Under the pieces are notes generated by a model. That model worked only from the letters and a program-made list of their open reading frames with translations. It did not search any database and was not told the DNA's origin. This document shows, in pieces, positions 57,339 to 64,000 of a stretch of DNA of 64,000 nucleotides (position 1 is the stretch's first letter; the number at the start of each line of letters is the position of its first letter). The position numbers were made by a program, and so were the translations under genes. The DNA is from JAAXVZ01 sp964392465 (GTDB lineage: Archaea; Nanobdellota; Nanobdellia; Woesearchaeales; GW2011-AR15), in assembly GCA_964392465.1 (NCBI GenBank), contig CAYMPC010000001.1, positions 1 through 64,000 on the forward strand, given 5' to 3'.

Positions 57339-57788
57339 TCAAATATTACTCCTTTTTTCAATATAATCTATAAATTCCTTTAATTCATGGAACTTTTCAG
57401 TGATATTATCTATATTTACAGTGATTACTTTACCATCAACTATAGCAGTCATTGTAACATGTCTTCTAAATTCATTTGTCTTTTCATAGCTCGCTCTTTT
57501 TAGTTTTCTTAGCATTAAATAAAATTCAATATTCTCCTTAATCTTTTTTGTATCATATAATTTCAAGACAAGTTGAACTTTAGCCAAAGGAATGTCTGGT
57601 TCTTCTGCAATTCTTCCTTCTTGAATAGCCAGTTTAATTAAGACCTCTACAAGGAATTCATAAGCATTAATCATTCTATCTATAACACTTAAAAAAACAT
57701 CGACAGTTCTTGTGTATTTCAATGTGACATAAATAAGATGATCTATTCTTTTTAGTTCCTCTTTAGCGTTTTCCATTGTGTCTTTCAT
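57339..57788 (-). CDS. Helical protein, second of a paralogous pair beside MinD
   Basis: The 149-residue protein is largely helical (ENAKEELKRIDHLIYVTLKYTRTVDVFLSVIDRMINAYEFLVEV, by parts) with a short strand pair (VTMTAIVDGKVITVNIDNIT). The pattern parallels the gene just upstream (central helix pair, then K-V-I/Y-D-L-N-x-I-x-x-I, then a final helix), suggesting tandem duplication. I recognise no family. Alternative starts: a TTG at 57800 or ATG at 57776; ATG 57788 is used. The start lies inside the end of the upstream gene. It ends nine bases before MinD. Confidence 0.68.
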   Translation of the reverse strand: MKDTMENAKEELKRIDHLIYVTLKYTRTVDVFLSVIDRMINAYEFLVEVLIKLAIQEGRIAEEPDIPLAKVQLVLKLYDTKKIKENIEFYLMLRKLKRASYEKTNEFRRHVTMTAIVDGKVITVNIDNITEKFHELKEFIDYIEKRSNI

Positions 57789-58257
57789 TTTCTTCAACAA
57801 CCCTCATTATCTCTTGCATAAATAATTTTCCTTTTGACATATAATCTTTAATCTCTTTTACAGAGATAGTATTGAGATCATAATCTTTTGATGCAAAAAC
57901 AACCTTTTCTTTTCTCACAAACTCTACATCGGATTTTTTCTGCAAGTCCATCATTTCTTTAATTTCATTCAAAAAACCAATATATCCTTGGCTAACGTTA
58001 TGTTTTTCAAAAACATTTCTACATAATTCAACCATGGCATCATAATTCTCAGTAAAGGGAGGAATCCTTTTGTAATATCTTTCATAATTAAGAAGCATTG
58101 AGATTGTACTTTCCATTGATTCATAAATATTTTTCACAACAACTTTCAGTAGTTTTGGATCCTGGACCAAGGGGTAAGTCATTGTAAAAATATGATCAGC
58201 CAGTTTCATCTGTTTTAGAGCATTTTCTCTAAGCTCTTCATATCTTTCTTTTTCCAT
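57763..58257 (-). CDS. Helical protein, first of a paralogous pair beside MinD
   Basis: The 164-residue protein is almost all helical (MEKERYEELRENALKQMKLADHIF ... LLKVVVKNIYESMESTISMLLNYE ... YIGFLNEIKEMMDLQ) and ends with a strand-turn KVVFASKDYDLNTISVKEI and a helix. It resembles the next gene in layout. It lies 33 bases downstream of NAC on the same strand, with MinD two genes later. Function unknown; a scaffold or MinD-partner role is inferred from operon structure. It is not a recognisable HEPN nuclease: no R-x4-6-H is seen. Confidence 0.7.
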   Translation of the reverse strand: MEKERYEELRENALKQMKLADHIFTMTYPLVQDPKLLKVVVKNIYESMESTISMLLNYERYYKRIPPFTENYDAMVELCRNVFEKHNVSQGYIGFLNEIKEMMDLQKKSDVEFVRKEKVVFASKDYDLNTISVKEIKDYMSKGKLFMQEIMRVVEENERHNGKR

Positions 58258-58290
58258 TAGATTAGGTAAGACTCCTTTAATATAAATATT

Positions 58291-58635
58291 TCACTCTTTT
58301 TTTAAATCTATAATAGCAGCTGCCAAATCTCCTTTGTGCTTTTTTAATGAAGCGATTGCTTCTTCTTTTGAAACATTAGTTTGCTCCACTACTGTATTTA
58401 TATCATCTTCATTTATTTCAGGTTCTTCCTCTTCTAGAGGTCTATGCTCTTCTTCACCAGAAACTTGATAAGATTCCTGACCCATCATATTAACTTTTTG
58501 AACAGAAGGATTTCTTATTATTATATCTTCATTTTTTGTCCTTATAATAACTGCAATGGCTTGAACTTCTTCTTGTTTCATCCCAAGCTTTTTCATTGCT
58601 TGCTGCATTTGTCTTGGATTCATTCCTGGTAACAT
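58291..58635 (-). CDS. nac: Nascent polypeptide-associated complex protein (aNAC)
   Basis: The 114-residue protein has the NAC domain (MKQEEVQAIAVIIRTKNEDIIIRNPSVQKVNMMGQESYQVSG, by parts) and a C-terminal UBA domain (NTVVEQTNVSKEEAIASLKKHKGDLAAAIIDL). It binds ribosomes and shields emerging polypeptides. An N-terminal M-x-P-G-M-N-P-R-Q-M-Q-Q-A-M-K segment contains the ribosome-binding basic helix. It begins a minus-strand run of eight genes that ends with EF-1beta. Confidence 0.95.
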   Translation of the reverse strand: MLPGMNPRQMQQAMKKLGMKQEEVQAIAVIIRTKNEDIIIRNPSVQKVNMMGQESYQVSGEEEHRPLEEEEPEINEDDINTVVEQTNVSKEEAIASLKKHKGDLAAAIIDLKKE

Positions 58636-58669
58636 TGTATAATTGCAAAATAAAAGAAATTTAAAAAGA

Positions 58670-59794
58670 TTATGAAAAGAGCAAGGTTAATTCCTCTAAA
58701 GAGAAATATTTTAGATATCTTAATAAAAAAGGATTGGTAATTCCAATTTTTAATATCATTCTTGTTACTTTATCTCTACTCTCATCATACAATATTTTTT
58801 TCATTTTTTCATTAGAAAAAATCTCAATGAGCTTATTCCAGTCTTTTTCATTAAACCTTTTCATTATATTATGAAGAACTAAATGCATTTTCAGTTCAAA
58901 GAACATATATTTTCTAACTTCTTTGTTATAATCTTTTTTCTCTTCAATACAGTTAGCCAAAAGAGTTGCGGCTTTTAAGCTTTGATTAATGCCTCCTCCT
59001 GAAGTAGCCTTCACTAAAGCTCCAGCATCTCCTATTAAATATATATTATCTTGTTGAAGTTTAAGTTTAGGGTTGAAAACAGGGATTATACCAGATTGAT
59101 TCTCAATTATCTTTTTTTTGTAATTTTTTCCAATTTTTCTTTCTATGAATCCTCTAAATAATTTTGGCGAGTTTTTGTATGCGCTTACCCCAATTCTTAC
59201 AACTTTTTTATTTATAGGTATAATCCAGGCATAACATCCTATATAAGGATAAAACTCAACAACCTTGTCATTTTCTAAATATGCTTGTACTTGCGTTCCA
59301 ACAACATATTCTCTTTTTTCAAAAAGCCCTGCTGCTTTTGCAACAGGACTTAAGGGACCATCTGCACCTATCAAAACATCACATTTATAAAAAACAGTTT
59401 TTCCATTATTATTTAGTTCAATTAGAATTGTTTTACCCCCTCTTGAAAATCTTTTGAAACTATGATTTTGAAAATATTTGACTCCTTGCTTTTTTGCCAA
59501 CTCTGCCAAATAATTATCAAACTTATATCTTGAAATTATATAATTCTTTTTTATTTTTGTTTCAACATATTTTCCATTTGGAGAATATATCCTTGTTCTT
59601 TCTATGGTGTTTTCTATGAACTCTTTTTTTGGTTTTATAAAATTCAGGAAATACTCACTCAATATACCGCTGCATTGAATAGGTCTGCCAATCTCTTTTT
59701 TTTTTTCAAAAACAAAAACAGAATGCCCTTTTTTTGCTAGTAAATAAGCACTATAATTACCAGCTGGTCCTGCTCCAATTATGCAAACTTTCAT
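58670..59794 (-). CDS. Geranylgeranyl reductase-family FAD oxidoreductase
   Basis: The 374-residue protein has the FAD Rossmann motif VCIIGAGPAGNYSAYLLAKKG, the GIGKR-like GRPIQCSG, DVLIGADGPLSPVA and YLIGDAGALVKATSGGGI, matching archaeal digeranylgeranylglycerophospholipid reductase-like enzymes that saturate isoprenoid chains of membrane lipids. Some family members act on other prenyl lipids. Upstream in-frame codons extend to 59863, but ATG 59794 matches the family start and has a TATA-like box at about 59813-59830, giving a leaderless mRNA. Confidence 0.92.
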   Translation of the reverse strand: MKVCIIGAGPAGNYSAYLLAKKGHSVFVFEKKKEIGRPIQCSGILSEYFLNFIKPKKEFIENTIERTRIYSPNGKYVETKIKKNYIISRYKFDNYLAELAKKQGVKYFQNHSFKRFSRGGKTILIELNNNGKTVFYKCDVLIGADGPLSPVAKAAGLFEKREYVVGTQVQAYLENDKVVEFYPYIGCYAWIIPINKKVVRIGVSAYKNSPKLFRGFIERKIGKNYKKKIIENQSGIIPVFNPKLKLQQDNIYLIGDAGALVKATSGGGINQSLKAATLLANCIEEKKDYNKEVRKYMFFELKMHLVLHNIMKRFNEKDWNKLIEIFSNEKMKKILYDESRDKVTRMILKIGITNPFLLRYLKYFSLEELTLLFS

Positions 59795-59940
59795 ATAATT
59801 TAAAGGGAATTTCTTATATTTATAAATATAGTTACTACTTTTTAATAATAAAAAACAAAACATTTATATACTACCTTTAGTTACTTATTAGTAGTTAAAA
59901 TAGTTTTACACTTAGAGTTATATAAAAAAAGGTAAAAAAG

Positions 59941-62082
59941 ATGAAAAAAAACATATTTTCCTTAACCTTAATTGCTTTATTTGTTTTCATAGTAATTTCA
60001 ATAATAGATGTTTCTGCGACAGGATGTTACATCAACTGGAATGGAGGAAATCCAGGATGTAGAGCAGTTAGTAGCTGGGGCAATAATGTAGATATAAACC
60101 AATTAGTAAGAAATGCTGCTAATAACAACCCAGGTGTAGCATATATGGGTTGGTGTCCTTATGATGGGGCAACTCCTTATGTCAGAGAGGTGATAGCAGC
60201 ATGTGATTGCCCAAACTTAAATCCAAGTCCAGGACAATGCCAATCAAGTACATGTGGGGCATGTGGTAACCCAGTAACAAAATGCTCCACAGAACCAGCT
60301 CCTTATTGTGGAGATGGAAAAACTAATCAAGCATCAGAGGAATGCGATGATGGCAATTCTAATAATAATGATGCATGCCTTAATAACTGCAAGAAAGCAA
60401 AATGTGGGGATTCTTATATATGGACGGGAAAAGAAATATGCGAATTACCTAGTACTAATAATAATAGAAACTGTCCACAGCAAACAACAACCTGCTCTGG
60501 AAAAAAGACAGGAGTAAGAGATGCATATGGCAATTGTGATTCCGCATGTGGATGTGTTTTAGATTCATTTGATTATCAATGTATAAAAGGATCATGCAAT
60601 GCAGAATGTTCTGCAGATACAGATTGTAATGATCAAAATCCAAAAACACAGGATCTTTGTAATATTAATTGTGGGTGTGAGTATACACCAATATGTACAG
60701 ATGAATGCTCTTTAGGAGAGACTAAATGTGTGGGAAATAAGATATATTCATGCGGTGATTATGATTCAGATCCTTGCTTGGAATGGGGATTTGAGGAAGA
60801 TTGCTACTATAGGCAAGAAGGCCCAATTTATTACCAATGTGAGAATGGTTTTTCAGCAAGCTACAAAAATGTTGAAGAAGGATTTTGTAAGGACGTTTAT
60901 GGTTATAATGATTATTGCGATTCAAAAATAGACAAAGTGCTTATTGATAAGATAAATTGTGGAATAACATATTGCACAACAGAAGATAAGTGTTATGATG
61001 AAGACATATTTACTGTTGAGAAATGTACTTTAAAAGGTTGTGAAGTCTCCTCTGGAAGATGTTATGCAGAAGAGATTATTAATTTAAATTTAAAAGAGAG
61101 ATGCGGCCCTGATTCTTGTATTTCATATACAGAATTAGACATATTCACTTTAGAGTATGTTGATGATTTAGAAAGCTGTGTTGAAAATGGAAATACATAT
61201 TGTGCATTAGATCCAGGAAGAATATATGATACATGTATTAATGAAAATCTCCTTAATCAAGTATATTGTCAAGGCAATGATAATGCTTTTGAGATTTTTG
61301 ATTGTTCAAGCTTAACAGGTTGCTATGAGTTTAATTATTCACAATGTTTTTACTGCCCAGACGATTATGGTAATTGTTATGAAAAAAACTGTACAAGAAA
61401 AGGAGAAGAATATAGAGAATATGGTTGTGGAAATGGAAAATGCTTTTATTCAGTTAACTGGATTGATGTAGATGAAGATAAAATAGATGATAGATGTGAC
61501 TCTTGCATTGATGTAGACAAAGACGGGATATGTGACCAATTAGATAATTGTCCTTTTGTTTATAATCCAAATCAAATAGATAATGATAAAGATGGAAGTG
61601 GAGATGCCTGCGATAATGATATAGACGGAGACGGATATCCCTCAGATATAGATTGTAATGATTGGAATCCAAATATTTATCCAGGGGCAAAAGAAATATT
61701 AAATAACGGATTGGATGATGATTGTAATCCAAAAACTTTAGATAGGATAGCTAACACACCAAGGCAAGCAATTCAAATAGATGTTCAGACAAGCGATGAA
61801 CAAAACTTTAATCCTGGAGAAATAATGACAGTAATAGTTGCCGTATCAAATAATGGAGAAGAGACTCTCAAAAATTTACAATTATCAGTCTCATTACCAA
61901 ATTTACAGGAAAATAGTGTTAAATTAATAAGAACCCTTGATTCAGGGGATACAACAGTTAGGATATTTAGTATAAACCTACCTTATGATTTTAAGACTCA
62001 TTATGAATATTTAAGGGTTAGTGTTGGTAATGATCAATATAAAAGAACAATATATAGAGAGATTTTATTAACAACTAAATAG
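59941..62082 (+). CDS. Large secreted cysteine-rich, Ca-binding-repeat surface protein
   Basis: The 713-residue protein has a signal peptide (about 1-25), then a very Cys-rich central region. It includes a Myxococcus-type Cys repeat (CGDGKTNQASEECDDGNSNN near 125-145), many C-G/C-x-x-C pairs, then thrombospondin-type-3/MopE-like Ca-binding segments (DVDKDGICDQLDNCPFVYNP, DNDKDGSGDACDNDIDGDG and DCNDWNPNIYPGAKEI, about 515-590) and a final CARDB-like domain (NPGEIMTVIVAVSNNGEETLKNLQLSVSLPN). Disulfides are probably formed by the DsbA-like protein at 13293. It ends without a clear membrane helix, so it may be secreted or held by partners. Adhesion or surface-layer function is inferred. Confidence 0.85.
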   Translation: MKKNIFSLTLIALFVFIVISIIDVSATGCYINWNGGNPGCRAVSSWGNNVDINQLVRNAANNNPGVAYMGWCPYDGATPYVREVIAACDCPNLNPSPGQCQSSTCGACGNPVTKCSTEPAPYCGDGKTNQASEECDDGNSNNNDACLNNCKKAKCGDSYIWTGKEICELPSTNNNRNCPQQTTTCSGKKTGVRDAYGNCDSACGCVLDSFDYQCIKGSCNAECSADTDCNDQNPKTQDLCNINCGCEYTPICTDECSLGETKCVGNKIYSCGDYDSDPCLEWGFEEDCYYRQEGPIYYQCENGFSASYKNVEEGFCKDVYGYNDYCDSKIDKVLIDKINCGITYCTTEDKCYDEDIFTVEKCTLKGCEVSSGRCYAEEIINLNLKERCGPDSCISYTELDIFTLEYVDDLESCVENGNTYCALDPGRIYDTCINENLLNQVYCQGNDNAFEIFDCSSLTGCYEFNYSQCFYCPDDYGNCYEKNCTRKGEEYREYGCGNGKCFYSVNWIDVDEDKIDDRCDSCIDVDKDGICDQLDNCPFVYNPNQIDNDKDGSGDACDNDIDGDGYPSDIDCNDWNPNIYPGAKEILNNGLDDDCNPKTLDRIANTPRQAIQIDVQTSDEQNFNPGEIMTVIVAVSNNGEETLKNLQLSVSLPNLQENSVKLIRTLDSGDTTVRIFSINLPYDFKTHYEYLRVSVGNDQYKRTIYREILLTTK

Positions 62083-62293
62083 TAGTAAAAATAGAAAGAT
62101 TTAAATACTAGTAATAATAACTATCGTATTATAGTGACATACTAGTTTCACTTTATAATAATAATATCAGAAACCTTTAAATATTAGATAAAAGTAATTA
62201 ACCTTAACAAATAATACATAAACAAGTTAAGAAAGGTTTCGGGGAAAAATTCAGATTCGACAGATTAGAATCAATAAATAAGGAGGAATAAAA
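62083..62293. promoter_or_regulatory. Promoter and leader region of the abundant surface-protein gene
   Basis: This gap has no gene. It contains two TATA-like stretches (GATTTAAATACTAG near 62098 and CCTTTAAATATTAG near 62175), two ACTAGT motifs and, just before ATG 62294, AGGAGG (62281-62286), the best bacterial-type Shine-Dalgarno in the window. A GATTC/GAATC hairpin lies at about 62253-62271. A long leader and strong ribosome site suggest high expression of the next gene. Confidence 0.5.
62281..62286 (+). promoter_or_regulatory. Strong Shine-Dalgarno before the surface-protein gene
   Basis: AGGAGG with seven bases to ATG 62294. Other genes mostly use GGTGA or no site, so this one stands out. 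Confidence 0.7.
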
Positions 62294-63670
62294 ATGAATA
62301 AGAAAATAATGGCATTGATGGGACTATTTTTGATAGTTCTGAGTTTAGGATCTGCATTTGCAACTACAGATTGTGTAGATTGCTGTGATGGAGGTCCTTG
62401 TACAGGAGATGAAGCAAATACACCTACACTGGACATTGATGAATGCCTAGTAAGGATAAATGATAGAGCAGTAAAGAACGATGTTACTGTTTTGAAAGCT
62501 TTTGAAAGAGGCCAAGACCTTGAAATTAAAGTAGAATTTGTCTCATACCAAAGCGCAGATGATGTTCAGGTTATGGCATTCATAACAGGATATCACAGAG
62601 GAACAAAATATAGAGATCAAATATTTGATATAACCTCAACATTTGATGTCAAAGAAGATGTTTCTTATGAAAAAGTTCTTAACTTAAGATTGCCAGATGA
62701 TTTTAAATTAAGTTCTGGTGATGAATTAAAATTAAGAATCGAAATCTCAGATAAGTATTCTCACAGCTTTATAAGAGAATATAATTTAAAAGTTGAAGCA
62801 CCTGAAAATAGCGTTATAATCCAAGATATTGTTTTAGATCCAGCAGATAAAGTTCAGGCAGGAAGAGGATTATTTGCTAATGTCAGAATAAAAAATATGG
62901 GAGACGGATCAGAAGAGAGCATAAAAGTAACAGTTGCTATTCCAACTTTGTCTTTGAAAGCAACAGAATACATTGATGAATTAGAGTCAGATGAAGCTAC
63001 AACATCAGAAGATATGTTCTTAAGAATCCCAGCATGTGCAGAGCCAGGAGATTATGTTGTCAAGGCAACAGTTGAATATGCAGATGGGGATGAAGTTGTT
63101 ACAAAACAGACAACAATCCAAATATTGGAAGATGAAACCTGCCAAATAAGTACTCCTAGTACAGGAAATGATGACAAAACAGTTGTTACAGTTCCAGGAA
63201 AGCAAGATGTAATAAAAGGAACAACAGGAACAGTATATCCAATCATCTTGGAAAATAACGGAGTTACTGATAGAGCATATCAATTATCAGCAAGCGGTCT
63301 TGACGCTTGGGCAACATACAGGTTTGATCCAGGAGCTCTTGTTTTGATAAAAGCAGGAGAGACACAGACAGCTTACTTATATGTTACACCAAAAGAAGAT
63401 GCACAGACAGGAGAGAAAGTGTTTATGGTAACAGTTGAGACAGCAGGAGATAAAAAACAGATAGCATTGACAGCAAACATAATAGAAGGCCAAACACAAT
63501 CACCTCTAGGAGATGTTGATTTAGGAAGCTTGAGACAAGGATTGACAATCGGTTTAATAGTTTTGGTTGTCTTGCTAGTTGTCCTAGGCCTAGTAATTGG
63601 GTTTAACAAGCTCAAAGGAAATGAAAACGAGAAAGAGCCTGAAGAAATATCAGGACAGACATATTATTAA
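62294..63670 (+). CDS. Secreted CARDB-domain surface protein with C-terminal anchor
   Basis: The 458-residue protein has a signal peptide (MNKKIMALMGLFLIVLSLGSAFA), a short Cys-rich N-terminus (CVDCCDGGPCTG), three beta-sandwich domains of CARDB/NEW3 type (DVQVMAFITGYHRGTK; NVRIKNMGDGSEESIKVTVAIPTL; GTVYPIILENNGVTDRAYQLSASG) and a C-terminal membrane helix (about 415-440) with a cytoplasmic acidic tail. It resembles major surface or S-layer-like proteins of DPANN archaea. Strong AGGAGG and a long leader support high expression. It is followed by another secreted protein. Confidence 0.85.
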   Translation: MNKKIMALMGLFLIVLSLGSAFATTDCVDCCDGGPCTGDEANTPTLDIDECLVRINDRAVKNDVTVLKAFERGQDLEIKVEFVSYQSADDVQVMAFITGYHRGTKYRDQIFDITSTFDVKEDVSYEKVLNLRLPDDFKLSSGDELKLRIEISDKYSHSFIREYNLKVEAPENSVIIQDIVLDPADKVQAGRGLFANVRIKNMGDGSEESIKVTVAIPTLSLKATEYIDELESDEATTSEDMFLRIPACAEPGDYVVKATVEYADGDEVVTKQTTIQILEDETCQISTPSTGNDDKTVVTVPGKQDVIKGTTGTVYPIILENNGVTDRAYQLSASGLDAWATYRFDPGALVLIKAGETQTAYLYVTPKEDAQTGEKVFMVTVETAGDKKQIALTANIIEGQTQSPLGDVDLGSLRQGLTIGLIVLVVLLVVLGLVIGFNKLKGNENEKEPEEISGQTYY

Positions 63671-63734
63671 TTTTATTTTTTAATTTAGTTTTATTTATTA
63701 TTTTTTATAAATAACAAGCAAAAGGCGATATATA

Positions 63735-64000
63735 ATGAATCCTAAAAATCAAATCATATTCCTTGTATCACTTTTTTCAATATTAATCCTTTTACCTTTT
63801 TCATTAGCAGAGATTGTAATTCAAACAACTGGAACAGCTTCCGGTTTATCTAATGTAGAAAACTCTACATCAGGAAGTTTGGATACACATACTTTTGTTG
63901 TAAACAGATATTATCCTTCAACACCAACACAGCCACAGCAACAAACAATTCAAACATCCCTTATGATTCAGCAGATTGTTTCAGAAGCACAAATAATTCA
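63735..64000 (+). CDS. Partial secreted protein cut by the right edge
   Basis: Only the first 88 residues are present. It begins MNPKNQIIFLVSLFSILILLPFSLA, a signal peptide, then a Ser/Thr-rich stretch and Pro/Gln-rich TPTQPQQQTIQTS, typical of a linker in surface proteins. It follows the CARDB surface gene after 64 bases, probably in the same secreted-protein cluster. Function unknown. Confidence 0.7.
   Translation, partial: MNPKNQIIFLVSLFSILILLPFSLAEIVIQTTGTASGLSNVENSTSGSLDTHTFVVNRYYPSTPTQPQQQTIQTSLMIQQIVSEAQII

Noticed and set aside
57763..58257. HEPN ribonuclease toxin
   Set aside because: No R-x4-6-H motif; the helical paralogues sit in a MinD operon rather than next to a nucleotidyltransferase antitoxin.
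1..64000. Insertion sequences, prophage or integrated plasmid
   Set aside because: No transposase, integrase, resolvase, tRNA-flanked att sites or long terminal repeats were seen; base composition looks even across the window.

Overview
This window is AT-rich chromosomal DNA from an archaeon, most likely a DPANN-type lineage (Woesearchaeota/Pacearchaeota-like; the exact lineage is inferred). Archaeal identity rests on pelota, eL14, eL34, uS2, aIF5B, aEF-1beta, NAC, CDC48/VAT, Hef, RadB, Trm1, deoxyhypusine synthase, the KH protein Dim2, RIO1 kinase and an RNase P RNA with CACAGAAACGAGACC-like and GAGGAAAGTCC-like cores. Two initiation modes are mixed. Many genes have a TATA-like box 24-29 bases before the ATG, implying leaderless mRNAs; others carry a GGTGA-type Shine-Dalgarno. 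Genes are packed, often with 4-8 base overlaps. I see no transposase, integrase, CRISPR array or tRNA.

Layout. 1-8 kb: a membrane-protein pair (one cut by the left edge), pelota, ADP-forming acyl/acetyl-CoA synthetase subunits, a TrmB regulator, eL14, eL34 and an EMC3/DUF106 insertase. 8-11 kb: Hef helicase-nuclease, a stand-alone Lrp RAM domain and a GNAT acetyltransferase. 11-15.7 kb: a [NiFe]-hydrogenase small/large pair, its maturation protease on the opposite strand, a DsbA-like oxidoreductase, a ThiF-like E1 enzyme and an FNR-like flavoprotein. 15.7-21 kb: a palindromic repeat between convergent genes, glycosyltransferases, RadB, a methyltransferase and uS2 with a structured leader. 21-29.6 kb: an extracytoplasmic Lon-like protease, transaldolase, rnpB, an ABC-2 exporter with a membrane-bound regulator, TraB and MEMO1 proteins. 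29.7-37.5 kb: polyprenol-type glycosylation genes, a degenerate Ncs6/Ncs2-like protein, a secreted phospholipase-D-like protein, a hydrolase and an EamA transporter. 37.5-43.6 kb: a PLP decarboxylase with deoxyhypusine synthase, Dim2, a radical SAM/SPASM protein and CDC48. 43.7-51.4 kb: orphan genes, a candidate structured RNA, RIO1, DUF371, a PUA/MCT-1 protein, and an unrecognised gene pair that may be a split RelA/SpoT-like alarmone system. 51.4-58.7 kb: aIF5B, Trm1, aEF-1beta, a MinD cluster and NAC. 58.7-64 kb: geranylgeranyl reductase and three large secreted surface proteins, the last cut by the right edge.

Together these suggest a small fermentative archaeon gaining ATP by ADP-forming acyl-CoA synthetase and disposing of or reusing electrons through a cytosolic hydrogenase and flavoprotein, with a glycosylated protein surface. 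The most interesting leads are the gene pair at 47317-50282 (a RelA-type HD hydrolase signature followed by a protein with an R-x-K-x3-S-x3-K motif), a compact structured RNA candidate at 45196-45304, a switch-like leader before uS2, and the CxxS hydrogenase small subunit.
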